Shown: in pieces, positions 10,901 through 22,976 of the stretch | Layout of the letters: each line of letters begins with the position of its first letter | How positions within the stretch are numbered: position 1 is the first letter of the stretch | Assembly: GCA_964017185.1 (NCBI GenBank) | Contig: OZ024884.1 | Coordinates: forward strand, 19,624,048-19,688,047 | Source: Rugalucina vietnamica | Lineage: Eukaryota > Mollusca > Bivalvia > Lucinida > Lucinidae | DNA: 64,000 bases | Direction of reading: 5' to 3' | Notes under the pieces: model-generated | The model's input: the letters and a program-made list of their open reading frames with translations, nothing else | The model's database searches: none | What the model was told of the DNA's origin: nothing | Position numbers and translations under genes: made by a program

Positions 10901-13900
10901 GGTCATACGATCTGGTGTAAGAGAGTGTAACATTTACTTCAGAACTGGTAAAAGTGCTTTCATTGCCTACTTTTACCTTCATTCATATTTGAAACCTTTT
11001 ACAAAACCCTTTCGTTTCAAAATTTCAAAACTGCACAAAGGTTAAACGAATAAGATACAGTAAAGCCTTTGTGTTCAAAAGCATAGTTTGAGTAAAACAG
11101 CCAAACAATTCATTAAACCGTCATAGTTTACTCCAAATTCTTAGCGACAGAAGTATGTAGGGTGTTTATTCTGCAAATATTTAAATATTTTCACTGCCAT
11201 TTCAACACTTAAACATGGTATTTCATGTTTTACAAAGGCTTGGAGGGGCTTAACGTCTAGGGTATACAAATGATTAAAGCGAGACGGGGTAACGATAAGC
11301 CCCATTTTCATGACGAATATCTAAATGTTTGTTTCGAGGTCATGATGATTGCACGACATTTATAATGCAATATGATTGTTCTGAAAGTTTTTTGAAATCG
11401 ACAATTTCTTTGAATGACATCATTTCGGTGCTACTTTTCTTCAAGCGACGTCGTTCTGATCGAACTGAGAGCAAAAGATCTCGAAGTCGCTGTAGAGTCT
11501 TCAACACATCCTTAAAGAGCAGTCACACATCAGCGTATAAGTGAAACGCGCGCCGGGCGTGTTGAAAAAATAGCAAAATTCCTCACACGCCAGACGCACG
11601 TCGGAAACACGTTCAAAACTCGCTACAAGCGCGTTGGGTACGCTTGGTGTACGTCCGGCGCGCGTCGCTGTACGTCGCTAAAAGTCTCTGCGCGTTTCGC
11701 GCGCGTTTGGGCTAAAAATTTTTTTAAACATGCTTAAAAATTTTCTAAAAGCTCGGCGTGTCCCGGGCGTGTGACTTAAACGTCCCGAATAAGTTCCACG
11801 CGCGCTACGCGCGCGTTGAATACGCTCTGAACGCGTTTGGCGCGCGTTTGAAGCACGCCAGTGTACGTTCCATGCGCGTTCCGATTTTATTAGATGTTGC
11901 TTCAGTAGCGTGCCCCAAGCGTGTGTGAAACGCGCGTTGAACGTTCGATGCGCGCATGTAGCGCGTGCTTAGCGTGTCTGGGACGTATCACAACCGTTCT
12001 CCAAAACTTTGAGATTTTTTATACGTCCGGCACACGCCCCAGTTGCGCGCTAATGTGTGACTGCTAAAGCGTGTTAAAGGAACAAATTAATTTTTATACG
12101 CCCAAAGTCTTCAGCGTGTTGAGATTTTTCATACGCCCGGCGCGCGTTTGGGTTATACGCTACAGTGTGACTGCTAGAAAATACATGTATATCGCTAACC
12201 GTTTTATAGCGGTGTTTCTGGTGTATTTACATGTGAAATAAGCTTTACTTTAGTTCTTAATTTACCAGTTCATTTTCCGATCAGCTGATCCAAATACCAC
12301 TACCGATTTGAAGTAAACCATCTATGTAAATATCAAACATGGTTGTCAAACTTATCGATGACATGCCAAACTTCTCTGAGATAGCTTCTAAGCAAACTTA
12401 GAGGGTCATTATTGTCAACAACAAGGCCAATTAATTTATGTATCCTTGTTTAGGTATGTAAATGATAACCCATTGGACATCTAGACTTCATCGTAATCCA
12501 TAAATTGTGATGTACGGGCAATGACCTACTGACATTATGAAAACATGCCCATGCATTATTCAGAGATTTCTTTCAGGTGTAAAAATTAAACATTTCATCA
12601 GAAAAAAAAATATTTTTGCTCAAAACATACATTTGGGATACACGTTAGAACCGCCTCGCCGAGGCGGTTCTAACGAGTACCCACAGTGTATGTTTTGGAT
12701 CCAAAATAAGAAAATTAGGTGTATCCCTGCAAACCCCAGTTTTCTATATAAAATTTGCAAAATTACAGTAGATTCTAATTCTCTTTGGCTCCATGTTGCC
12801 AAATCTATAGGGTCACTGAAGAGGCTTCAGTAGCCGAAACCGCGGTATGGCCCATCCCCTTTCTCATTTATAATCTCACTGCTCTTAAAGGATCTCAGTT
12901 TTATCTTTATTTATTGCACGGCCATGTTGTCCTGATGAATGCTCCTGCATTCAGGCTGATATTTGCTTGTGAGCACGCTGTTGTTTTTGTTGTTGTTTGT
13001 TGTTGTAACTTAAAATTATAATTGTAGAATATATATCAGGGGCATTTAAATTTCAGTGAAGTGTGACGTCATGGGGTCCACGTGATTGCAAATGCTTCTG
13101 TGGCCTTTAGATCGCATTAAGAACCGGTTCCAATGTTATTATCATGGTCGTTTGGTTTTTAACAGTATTTTTATTCTTATTTATAAAGTAATTTGGATTA
13201 ATTCTACACATGCATTCTACAATTTCTGAAATTTAGATACGTCGATGCATACCTACCACTTAAGCCATGCTTAAATTTACAATGTACCACAGGGAAATAA
13301 AGCGCCCATTCTATGAGCCCGAGAATGATGCTCGAACCAGTCGCACTTTTTCCACAAACAGAATTTTCTCAAATATTTTCCAACCACATATGGTAAACAA
13401 GTTATCAGGCATTTGTCAGTCTGTGTAAACACCGGGATTGTTTACAAAGATAGCGTTAAACTGTCTTAATTCTCATAGATTGCTGCTAAGCAAACTAATA
13501 GGGCCTGAATTGTCCACAAGAGCGGTAGTCAATTTGTGTATATTTCAATCGTGATGTATGGTCAGTTTTGTGATAAAGCACAGAAGTTCCGACTACTCTT
13601 GAGTCATTATTTTGCTAAAATTTTGTAAACTTATGAGTGCGTAAATTCCATAAATTCTCAAATGAAAACTTTATAGTTTTTGTGAATTACCAACGTTAAT
13701 CGGTCAACCGTAGTTCTCATATCCAATCGTTATACTGAAAATTCAAGAATCGTTTGGGCCCCTCAATTAGTCTAAAAGAGGATATCTGCTCTCTGTCCCC
13801 TAAAATAATGAATTCAAAGGTACAGTTAGGCAATGATCGGCCGGAAATGGCGCAATCAGAAAGATAATCCCACTCCATAAACCGAAGGGTGGGAAAAAAC

Positions 13901-16900
13901 TAAAATGACACTTAGGTACGTATACCAAGAAAACATATCGAGGATCTCCCCATTGTTTACCTCATCTCCCAAAAAGAATATTGCTCAAACTTAAAAACTA
14001 TGCACTAGCTCCTCCGGGTCCCTTGCAATAAATGCCATTAACCCAGTTCCCCCAGTCTCCTGAAAGGGCATGTCAGTTTACTAGTGATTGTTTGAATTGG
14101 TGCTTAACGCCCCAGTCAACAGCTAATGGTCATGTCGGGACGCTGCCTCCATTGTCAATACTGAACACCATGTTTTCAGAAAATCTTGCTTTTTGTTTTA
14201 TAAAATTATCAAATCTGTGGTAATCGAGGTCAGTCGAAATAACGGTCCACAGATTATCAGAAATTAAATGTTAATTCTACGATAAAAGGGTGACCAAATC
14301 AAATTTTAATCACAAAAAGCCAATTCGATTGATGTGGTAAGGTGAGCATGGAAAACTGTAACAAAATGGTAATTTGACTTTGATGCCAGTGTAGATGACG
14401 GTTATTCATATTCGATGCCGATTCTAGAATCTGAAAAACTTGTATTAAATAATCTTTATTGTCTCGTATTCAGTAATGTTTAAATAAACACGTATATACA
14501 TTTTGTTAGTAGTTTCGAAACAAATTCATTTATTCGATGACTAAATATTTATTGCCTCGCTAGGTGCGAAAATTGTTTATCTTTTTAACACAACGTAAAT
14601 AACCCTATTTAAATGTAAACCCACATGAACCCACACGAGAGAAACTGACAAAAGAATCTGACCACATAAAGTATCTTTGAAAAATTCTGTTTGTCAATTG
14701 CCTTAAAAGCAATTAGGACGAAAAGGATATGTAAATTGGTTTACTGTTTAGCACCCATTGCATTATTCGATTCTAAATATATACTTTTGATCACAGAAAT
14801 TAATCAACCCGTGTACGGACTGTATTTTAAGCAACCCATGAAAAGTGCATTTTACCCATAATTCTGGTTGAAGCTTTTTTTCACCAACTTTTGGGCATTA
14901 AAATTTCCCCCCAAATATCTGTTAAAAGGGGCCACATATTCACAGTTTTCAGTGATCATTTTACAATGCTGGCCATTCTAAACGAACGGCCGAAGCACCA
15001 AACCGCACCCCCTTTTGAAATAAAACTACGTTTTATATTGTCATATTGTTTGACGTTTAACATATCTGTAGAGAAGCAGTGACTAATTATACATCATAAA
15101 TTGGGTATTACAACATTTTATTTTCACGGTACGTTTCGGTATTTATGAGGTTCGCTGTGGTGCGTTCCGGTAAATCTTGATCCCGTCTAAAAGGCAGTAT
15201 TTCAGCGAAAAGGGACATTTAAAATCATTTTCCTCTCCGTTTTCCAGGTGCAGCATGAGCAACAACATTTTACAACTGAACATTCCTACAGAGGAGCCGG
15301 TGTTAGACCCCAACACCGTGTGCAAAACTTTCCCCGAACTGTCCCCGAAACAATACCGGTTGTGCGCGAAATACCCGGATGTTACCGCCAGTGCAATACA
15401 AGGAATACAAATAGCGGTGTACGAGTGTCAATTTCAACTGAAGGGACATAGATGGAATTGTTCCAGCCTAGAAAAGAAAAATAAGAATCCTCATTCAAGT
15501 CCCATGCTATCAAAAGGTAGGTGTAATAGAAACCCTTTGTGCTTTTGACTGATTCCAGACCATAGCCAAATTGACAATAAATCGAACTTGCCAATTTGCA
15601 GTTTCAAGTTTAAAGAAAGTTTCAAATGCCAAGTAAAGTAAGAATATAAGTCCAGGCATTGGTGTACAATTAAGTTCAGGCCAGTTTGGCTATTTGTCAA
15701 AATGAGTTCAAATTTTGATGTTGCCCTTTTCAACAGCGCGATTTAGAATAAAGCAAATGCTGATTCAGTTGCCTAGTACTTTTTATTTAAATTTATATTT
15801 TACAACAATATGTTTGAAAACAAGACAATGTGTTAATCTACACAAATGTTTATCTTTCTTGTTCCTTTGCGTTTTCTCGAAAATGTTTGTGTATCTCTGA
15901 ACATGTTTATATCTGTCTGTCGAAATTGCTTTGTGCTAAGTTTTCTTTTCCGTAACAAGAATAAGATTTGTGGAAAAGCTCCCTGTTCACAAGCATGTAT
16001 GTAATTTTCGTTAAATTTGACGTTGGATCCACTTCCAGTGCCCATGTTCTTTGTTGATACACAAACAAACAAAATATGTAGCAAATGAAGGGCAATCGCC
16101 GACGGTGGCTATTGGGTCCGTTTATGAAAATGGGTTTCTGTCAGATGCATTGTTGGATTTCGTTTCATTGTGTTTGCTATTCTTTTGTTTTAAATCTTAA
16201 TTTCTGTTTTTATAAAAGGGTTCGACTGGAATTTTAGACTTAGACTCGCTCAATTTAATCTAAAATTACGTTAAATCAAAAACATGAGCTGAACATGAGT
16301 TATCTAATTCGATTTTCCTCCATAATGACTCAATACCGATCTAATCGCTGTAATCTTATACTACCAAAATAGCCCAATAAATCACAAATAAAATACTCCC
16401 TAAATACCCGTTAATGCCAATAAACTGGGGATAAAGTTTCGAGAAAGAAATACTAACTGGCCGGGGTTAAACCACAAATAGCTGGGTCGTGGTATGGTTA
16501 AACAATCAGCAAAGTCCACAATCAGCCGCAAGCGCCGCATAAAGCCGGCGAAAGTGACCCGTAATGGATGGAAGGGGATGTTTGGACAAAGCTACGCATG
16601 CGCCGTGGAAAATATGGGTTATTACATGGAACTGGGAACAATAAGAAGCTAAACCTTTTTAAGTGGCTTACAAGCTCATGAATTTCACCTGGTAAATGAC
16701 AGTTTTACTTCGGACGTCTGAAGCCCCAAATTTTTCAATGTCAAATCACTTGGTGTATGCAATCGGTCTGGGTTACTCAAATTCTTGACAAGAAACTTGA
16801 TAAACAGTGACATTTCTTATTTTAGTATAAGTGATCCTTGAAATTTGATTATAGGGCCAATATTTTTGAAGAGTTTAAAGTGGATTTTTGCACGAAATTG

Positions 16901-19900
16901 ATTCATTTAGGAATTGAGTAAAGGCAAGAGTTCAGGACAGAATCAAGATCTGTGAAAACGAAAATGTGCTTATACTTTTTTTTTTCTTACCGCTCGCTTA
17001 TATTGATTGACTGATTGATTGATTGATTGATTACTTGCCTACAAACTCGCATTATGTATGTTCTTAGATGGAGCGGCACATTCATTCATGCCTGAGCATT
17101 GACCTATTATAAAAGATGCGCAATTACTTGTAGTGGTATATTGAAGTTCATTGAAAGTTGTGCTTCGACGGTAAAGAACATCGCAATTTAGCTTTAAAAT
17201 GGTATTTTCAACATTTTTCAAACATTTCATACTGCCGGGAGAATCAATTAGTAAAGTAACTGCATATGAAAGAAAACTGAAATTTTAGAGCTCTACAACT
17301 TTGACACACCAGGCAACTAAGGCTTTTTCAACGGGTGCCTCTACACCAAGTCGACAGTCAGCGACGTGCGTTCGCACATCCGCCTTTCGAAGGTATCGGT
17401 TTCGTAATCTTCGTTCAGATGGACTGCTATATGAGCCGCATCGTGAGAAAACGGGATTATTACCTATGCGAAAACAAAGGCGCAGATCAGCTTCGCGGTA
17501 ACCGCGAAGCTGATCAGCGCCTTTGTTTTCGCTACACGGATAGTACAATCCTTCTTCTTCTTAAATCCGAAATTTCAAGCTTCTAGCCATCTTCTGTGAC
17601 TGTACAGCCTGGTTTGTGTCAGACCTGGTCGTAACCCAAATTGTTGGTTTTCTCACGCACAGGCTCATATATGGATTGATCTGAGTTTTCACGGTACGCA
17701 AAGCCAAAATCATAGGCTTTGTCAAAGATCAGCTAAAATTGAATACTCAGGGTACCGTATCTGATTTCATGTCTTGACAAACCATCGAACCACCGACCAG
17801 AAACGTCCCACAATGCACCACAATTGAACAAAATGGGACTAGATAAGATAATAGTCTAGATTATCTTCCGATAACACAACACAAGGGTATCTTTGTGTCA
17901 AAAATTGTTTCCCAGTTCTATGGGTAATTAATTTTCAGTTGACGCTTGATTTACTATTTTGCGGGTAAATGAATATTCAATTGTCAACAAGTATAACATT
18001 ACGAGAAGGATGGACAGTTTTTTGTAACTGGTAAAACTTCGCAAATAGATTACACATGACATTTTCACACTAAACAACGACCACAGTCAATTTGTTCCCG
18101 CTAACTGGAAAGAATGAAAAAGAACTCTCACGCAAGAAACGTGCAGAAACGACGACCCGCCATATTGTAGTCAAAAAGAATTACCTGAGCCACCGCTTTG
18201 GAAAAGAGCTACACCCTCTGCCTATCAGTTTTGTTCTTATTGGTTTTAGATTATTATTCTTCATTTATAATTATCTACTATTTGTTACGACTTGTCCCGT
18301 TCCTGGTCCTTGCTTCGTTTTTATCGATTTAGTGAGGGCGAATTACATACGAGCCCGTACCCGACGACAGCAAATGACATTTTACAAAAAAAAGCAATTG
18401 ATTCCGCCAAATATATAAGTTTATTGCCAGAACGAACATAATGTGTGTGTGTTCTGAATAGTCTCTGTCTTTTTTTTTTTAATCTCTGTTCGTTCGCATT
18501 GGTTTGCAGCCCTTTATTCTTTTTATGAAGCTTGGTTTGAACATTTCTGCGGTTGCCCGGCTGAGCAGCCTCGCGATTTTTTTTATTTTTGCGATATTTT
18601 TTACTTGTGTAAGGTTTCATCAAAATTACTGCCTGACAAAAAAGTTCATCTTCCGATTGTGAAATGATTCGGAAATAAAAAGATGTTCATTGAAAGTCAA
18701 GATTCCGAGTTTAATTGAATGAAGTGAACTATATAAATGTTTAGTACCCTACATAACGCCTTGTTAAACATGTTTTGTCACCAGTGCAACGGTTGAATGC
18801 TCTTAGTTAGGAGCCCCATATTTTATGGGTGTTTAATGGTTTTACTTTCTGTATCATATGTACGAAGCAGCAACATTTTTGAAATGAATACAACACTGAC
18901 GTAATCATAAAATGTGCTAGTGAGTTTGAAACTATTGCCCTACAAGGTTGTCAACGAACTCTCAAACCATATAGGAAGTGTGTGCACGTGGCGTTCTAAG
19001 AGGCAGGCTCGAGCCCTTACATACCATTGACCCACTTTGTACCAACCATACTATTCAGTAAAATGAACATTCCAGGCCATAAAACAAGTTGCAACTCTTT
19101 TGTGTTACGCTACGGCAGTGACGCGCTGTAGAGGGGACCATAGATCTACATCTATTTCTAAAGCAGTGAACGTCTATATGAAATAAAGAAACGTCGTCTT
19201 TCGTCAATCAGTTTGTGGCGTGCTTAGTGGGGTAAAGCAGAATTCACATGTTTGCATCAACATGTTTTAAACTTTTTTGTTCGATTTGCAGGTTACAAAG
19301 AGTCAGCGTTCGCCTACGCCATTTCAGCCGCAGGAGTCACCCACCAGGTGGCGAAAGCGTGCAGTATGGGAAAACTCAAGTCGTGTGGGTGTGACATGTC
19401 CATGCAGGGTGAGGTCAAGGAGAAGTTCGAGTGGGGCGGGTGTAGCCACAATGTTGAGTTCGGGATCAAGTATGCCAAGCGGTTCACGAATGCGCGGGAA
19501 AATGCACGAGATATACATGCCCGGATTAATCTCCATAACAACAGGGCCGGTCGTCTGGTAGGTTACTAGTGATATTATTATACTGCTCAACATTATTTAA
19601 GCAATGTCGAACTGTCCACCAGTCACTATGATAGTCAGTTGCTTGTACGAGTTAAATACTTGTTGTTAACGGTAGCTAATGTAGTGTTTCATGTCACGGA
19701 GCCACAGCTTTCTGGGTGATAACCGGCACTATGGGAGTTAATGCGCCTTCATCTAGGAGAAAATCCTGTGACATTAAATAGTTACGGATATAAAGCACAG
19801 CACTTTTACAAGACCTTGGATTATTTCGTATTCCGATTAAAAACTGCCTAGGTATGTGGTCATACGCATTTACTAGAAACACGAATGTGCTTTCATGTTA

Positions 19901-21950
19901 ATGAAGAAAAATAATTAGCACGAAATATGTTTCTCCAAATTATCAGAAAGTACATTGTATAAGCCAGCTCGCAAGAACCCCAATCATGGGATTTTCTGGG
20001 CGAACAGACTTTCGTCTAACAATCTCAAGAGATCAACAAATACAAACAACGAGACGCTTCTAAAGGTTTTGTGTTTCATACCAAAGTAATGTGTCACTGT
20101 TGCCACTAGTGCTATCACTGGTGAGACCTTTGTTGTTTAAAAGAGCTCGTTTTCAAACGTTTGTTTTTTCCTTCTTCATTAATCTAATCTATGCTAATTT
20201 AGTACTTCGAAAAAATGCTTTTCCCAAAATTAATTTGGAAAAAAGTAGGTCGTCTCTAAATTGCCCCACTGGTCTGAATATTTTACCACATAAGAATAAC
20301 ACAGTCATTAATAAGTGACCTTAATCGCGATATTAACCCATATTCGACGAATGGATTTTCCCATCATTATCATTTGGGTCAGTCCACTTTCATTATTAGG
20401 GACATCAAGAGTTATTTTGAATTTTTATTCCATATATTTTATATGAGTTTATTGCTTTCAACTCCGTTCGGTTTTATTTCTGGAGGGGAAAAAAACCCAA
20501 AAAACCAAAACGAAATACTCGTACAATTCTCTTCACTGTTAGGCTTTTCTTTACCATGTCAGTGAACTTACATGCTAGATAATAAGGCTGCTCACCACCA
20601 TGTATACTTCTTTTATTTTTGTACTGATTTTAAAAAAGCTGCAACTTGAAACAAACGGACAGCTTTGACCACAAGAAAAGTTATTGTTGCATCTGCGCAG
20701 TCTGATCACAATCAGTATTACTTGTAAACAATCTGGCTTTCAATTTTGCAGAATAAATGATTATCTGGATTTTCCCCACCATGTATAACAATATTTATTT
20801 TCAGGCTATACTCCACAACGTTAAGAAGCAGTGTAAATGTCACGGTATGTCGGGGAGCTGTGAGATCAAAACATGTTGGAAAGTCGCCCCAGATTTCAGG
20901 AAAGTCGGAGATATACTCAAAAAGAGATTTCATAAAGCGGCGAAGGTAAGAAAACGTAATTAGATTTAACAGAGTTGTTACTTATTTGATTGCCTTCTGT
21001 AAAAGATGCGGTTTTAAACCAGGCTCCGGTAAAATAAAAATATGCTCATCTGAGATTAAAATTTATCATGTTCGTAAATGTTAAAATGCCACCAATTAAC
21101 ATTTATTAGCAGGATGATTTACATACTTTGGTGATCTAAACCTGAAACTTCAATTTAGTAATCATGAGCAGTTTAAATTTCAGTTTTAGGAATCAGATTC
21201 ATTCCTGTTACGAATAAGTGCCCGGTATGGAACACTAGGATCGCAGGGATTTTGGCATCAATATCCGCGTATAATGAAAGGAGTGACAAAAATGTATTCA
21301 AGTTGACGTAAAAGACTTGGTAAATCACCCTGCTCACCTGAGGTCACGATATTCGTTACGATTTTAATCAAGCAAATTAGCCACCTCGTGGGAAAAGTAA
21401 CAATGTGGTTTCCGAACAGGTCTGACACAAACCGGCCTGGGCAGTCATAGAAGCAGGCTGGAAGCTTGAATTTTGGATTTAGAAAGTAGAGGAATTGAAC
21501 TATCCGTGTAGCGAAAACAAAGGCGCTGATCAGCTTCGCGGTTACCGCGAAGCTGATCTGCGTCTTTGTTTCCGCATATGCAGATTGTTGGTTTTCTCAT
21601 GAGGAGGCTCAAATAATGTTTTACTTTTGCAGGTAAATCTGAACAACTACGCTGACAGCCGTTCAAAAAGACGCTTAATTCGAAAGCAACCAAGAAAACG
21701 ATTGTTATTCTACGAGAAGTCTCCAAATTTCTGTGACCCTAACCCTAAAGTAGACTCACCGGGTACAACCGGGCGCTTCTGTAACAAGACTAGTAAAGGG
21801 ACGGATAATTGTGAAACGCTGTGTTGTGGGCGGGGTTACAATACGCTGCGCGTGAAACGGTCGGAGAGGTGTAACTGTAAATTTCATTGGTGTTGTTATG
21901 TGGTGTGTCAGACTTGTACATACAACGAATGGGTGACGGTATGCAAATGA
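7752..21950 (+). CDS. Wnt10: Wnt10 secreted signalling protein, five coding exons
   Basis: Joined CDS: 7752-7990, 15248-15516, 19292-19557, 20805-20945, 21633-21950, all with GT-AG borders and agreeing phases (2, 1, 0, 0), giving 410 residues, close to the usual Wnt10 length. Wnts are secreted, lipid-modified ligands for Frizzled/LRP receptors. Wnt10-type features: SNNILQL...[10 protein letters not shown] near the mature N-terminus, WNCSSLE (N-glycosylation site), RESAFAY-like KESAFAY block, CGCD, EWGGCS, DIHAR-LHNN, the CHGMSGSC motif with the serine expected to carry palmitoleate (about residue 274), and a cysteine-rich end FHWCCYVVC...TVCK. The loop between CGCD and EWGGC is much shorter than in the vertebrate proteins I know. 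Introns contain MITEs, SINE pieces, a CpG-rich element and an antisense peptide gene. The start codon is the least certain point. Confidence 0.93.
7991..9381. other. Wnt10 intron 1, first part
   Basis: AT-rich intron sequence with no gene or repeat that I can support. Confidence 0.6.
9382..9842 (-). CDS. secreted eight-cysteine peptide, macin-like, two exons
   Basis: On the minus strand, ATG at 9842 opens a 13-nt coding exon (9842-9830) with donor gtaaga. After a 101-bp intron and acceptor tttacag, the second exon runs 9728-9382 and ends TAA. The phases fit and give 119 residues starting [20 protein letters not shown], a clear signal peptide. The mature part has eight cysteines spaced C-x6-C-x19-C-x3-C-x9-C-x6-C-x8-C-x-C. 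The CxxxC, Gly-x-Cys and CxC signature is that of cysteine-stabilised alpha-beta peptides, and the overall spacing plus the leading Gly-Asp-Cys matches the macin antimicrobial family of annelids and molluscs. The tryptophans typical of macins after the first cysteine are missing, so this is a divergent member or a look-alike. It lies antisense inside Wnt10 intron 1. A SINE ends about 25 bp upstream of the ATG, so the promoter or leader may lie in or beyond it. Role in innate defence is inferred. Confidence 0.55.
9868..10045 (-). mobile_element. tRNA-derived SINE
   Basis: The minus strand has a diverged B box (ggtttcgatcc, one extra T) and ends with the family tail ...gttgactgggg near 9868. 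It shares cagtcaacaatttttcactg, gagttaatgc and gctcaagacacaacacggtg with the copy at 42630-42805. Confidence 0.7.
10046..11517. other. Wnt10 intron 1, middle part
   Basis: No recognised gene. An 88-codon open frame (+, 10613-10879, ATG start) has no family that I recognise and no splice or expression support, so I do not call it as a gene. Confidence 0.5.
11518..12175. mobile_element. CpG-rich element with terminal inverted repeats
   Basis: The ends are inverted copies: agcagtcacac-atc-agcgtat at 11518-11538 and atacgct-aca-gtgtgactgct at 12155-12175. The inside is packed with short CpG words (cgcgcgt, tacgcccggcgcgcg, acgcgc) in an otherwise AT-rich intron, and the end phrase gtgtgactgcta also occurs internally near 12054. 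No long coding frame. It resembles the element at 54079-54793 in build but not in wording. Confidence 0.6.
12539..12760 (+). mobile_element. MITE-B foldback copy
   Basis: It starts gaaaacatgcccatgca and contains a perfect palindrome around cgttagaaccgcctcg/cgaggcggttctaacg at about 12646-12676, then ggtgtatccctgca and cccagtttt. The right terminus seen in other copies (acatgttttc) is lost. Confidence 0.7.
12761..15247. other. Wnt10 intron 1, last part
   Basis: No gene supported. A SINE tail fragment (ccccagtcaac...catgtcgggac) lies at about 14109-14165. Confidence 0.6.
14109..14165 (-). mobile_element. SINE 3' fragment
   Basis: ccccagtcaac and catgtcgggac match the tails of the SINE copies at 9868 and 42630; the tRNA-like head is absent. 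Confidence 0.55.
15248..15516 (+). CDS. Wnt10: Wnt10 exon 2
   Basis: Acceptor ccgttttccag before 15248 and donor gtaggt at 15517. It encodes [19 protein letters not shown] through [11 protein letters not shown], with [17 protein letters not shown] and WNCSSLE, both highly conserved in Wnt10. It ends in phase 1, which exon 3 completes as Gly. Confidence 0.95.
15517..17432. other. Wnt10 intron 2, first part
   Basis: No gene seen. A (GATT)n tract sits at about 17002-17034. Confidence 0.6.
17433..17666 (+). mobile_element. MITE-A, 234 bp, ATAT duplication
   Basis: Starts gagccgcatcgtgagaaaac and ends ttctcacgcacaggctc, flanked by ATAT on both sides (17429-17432 and 17667-17670). Central perfect palindrome cagcttcgcggt-aaccgcgaagctg. 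It lies in Wnt10 intron 2. Confidence 0.93.
17667..19291. other. Wnt10 intron 2, second part
   Basis: No gene or clear repeat supported. Confidence 0.6.
19292..19557 (+). CDS. Wnt10: Wnt10 exon 3
   Basis: Acceptor tcgatttgcag and donor gtaggt. It encodes [20 protein letters not shown] through HNNRAGRL, containing [21 protein letters not shown] and [13 protein letters not shown]. It ends in phase 0. Confidence 0.96.
19558..20804. other. Wnt10 intron 3
   Basis: No gene. A diverged SINE piece (ggagccacagctttctgggt ... gggagttaatgcgcctt) lies at about 19698-19750. Confidence 0.55.
20805..20945 (+). CDS. Wnt10: Wnt10 exon 4
   Basis: Acceptor tttattttcag and donor gtaaga; 47 codons, phase 0 at both ends. 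It holds the lipidation loop [16 protein letters not shown]. Confidence 0.97.
21040..21118. mobile_element. diverged fragment of foldback element C
   Basis: tgctcatctgag and cgtaaatgttaaaatgccac followed by aacatttattagcaggat match the palindromic element at 42982-43212 with a damaged centre. Confidence 0.55.
21378..21610 (-). mobile_element. MITE-A, AAAT duplication, next to Wnt10 exon 5
   Basis: Reverse orientation, 233 bp, flanked by AAAT at 21374-21377 and 21611-21614. Palindrome cagcttcgcggttaccgcga. Its end is 22 bp upstream of the last Wnt10 exon, inside the usual branch-point and pyrimidine zone. Confidence 0.93.
21633..21950 (+). CDS. Wnt10: Wnt10 exon 5 (last)
   Basis: Acceptor acttttgcag; 105 codons plus TGA at 21948-21950. 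It begins [14 protein letters not shown], a basic linker, then [15 protein letters not shown], the [20 protein letters not shown] block and the terminal cysteine cluster. A MITE-A copy ends 22 bp before the exon. Confidence 0.96.
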   Translation, partial: VNLNNYADSRSKRRLIRKQPRKRLLFYEKSPNFCDPNPKVDSPGTTGRFCNKTSKGTDNCETLCCGRGYNTLRVKRSERCNCKFHWCCYVVCQTCTYNEWVTVCK

Positions 21951-22245
21951 TATGCAGATCAAGATGGAATATTTAGATCACATTACCAGCCTGGCTCGAG
22001 TTCGCACATGATTTGAATGCCGGATAGCCGCGGCGGCCATATAGTCACGGGATTCTGCTGTAGGGAAAGGAATTTGCCACCTGGTAAAATAGAAATAAGC
22101 CCGAGTCACACGGCTAATGAACATCAAGAGTGTTAATTAAAGACCTAAAACGCTGTTAAACGTTGTCTCAGGACTGAGTATGCCTAGAGCCGACGTCGAA
22201 CGTTTGAATATACACGTGTGTATTCGAGGCATAAGGGTGTCAAAT

Positions 22246-22479
22246 GAGCCGCCTCGTGGGAAAACCAACAATGTGGTTTCCGAACAGGTTCGACACAAAC
22301 CGACCTGTACAAGCACAGAAAATAACTAGAAGCTTGAAATTTCGGATTTAAGTAGAAGAGGAATTGTACTATCCGAGTAGCGAAAACAAAGGCGCTGATC
22401 AGCTTCGCGGTTACCGCGAAGCTGATCTGCGTCTTTGTTTTCGCATATGCAGATTGTTGGTTTTCCCATGAGGCGGCTC
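22246..22479 (-). mobile_element. MITE-A, 234 bp, AAAT duplication
   Basis: Complete copy with AAAT at 22242-22245 and 22480-22483. It lies 0.3 kb after the Wnt10 stop and would be in the 3' UTR if the polyadenylation signal at 22971 is used. Confidence 0.94.
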
Positions 22480-22970
22480 AAATATATTGGTCTGACTGAC
22501 GTAAACCGATGCAACATGGACTTGTACTAGGAAACCTGTTGGAAGTTTGGACCAATTTTGTGCCCAAGATGAACTAGAATTTCTGTATTGCGGACGTTGT
22601 TTTGTGAATGAACAAAATTAAGCAATACACAAAAGTTTTTAGAAAGTGTGATGTTTTCATATTTCATGTATAGTTGTCTCTTGTTTATAAAACCGGGTAA
22701 ATATTTGATACTTCATAATTTTACGAGAATTAGATTTAATTTATGTTTGTTGTTGCAACGTTTTGAGAAAATGAGCCTCGTCATGAAAACGAAATATGTC
22801 TCCATTGTTTCATACCAAATAGACTCTAACCATATGTCTGTTGTGCGCAGTGTTGTTGATCAGATTGCATGGATACAATGACTTACATGTAACCAGCTTT
22901 TGTTTTTCGCAGAAAGCCGGAATCAAGTTTCATGACGAGGGTCAAATAATTTGTGATATGTCTCAATTTA

Positions 22971-22976
22971 AATAAA
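22971..22976 (+). terminator. candidate Wnt10 polyadenylation signal
   Basis: An AATAAA hexamer about 1.0 kb after the Wnt10 stop codon; position alone supports it. Confidence 0.3.

Noticed and set aside
11329-11544. Small ORF near the CpG-rich element
   Set aside because: It has no domain and its end runs into the element terminus; treated as chance.
17301-17586. Recurrent protein-like ORFs ([22 protein letters not shown] and similar) on both strands at many places
   Set aside because: They are translations of the MITE-A palindrome and its flanks. They occur on both strands of the same element, with frames that shift between copies, so they are not genes.
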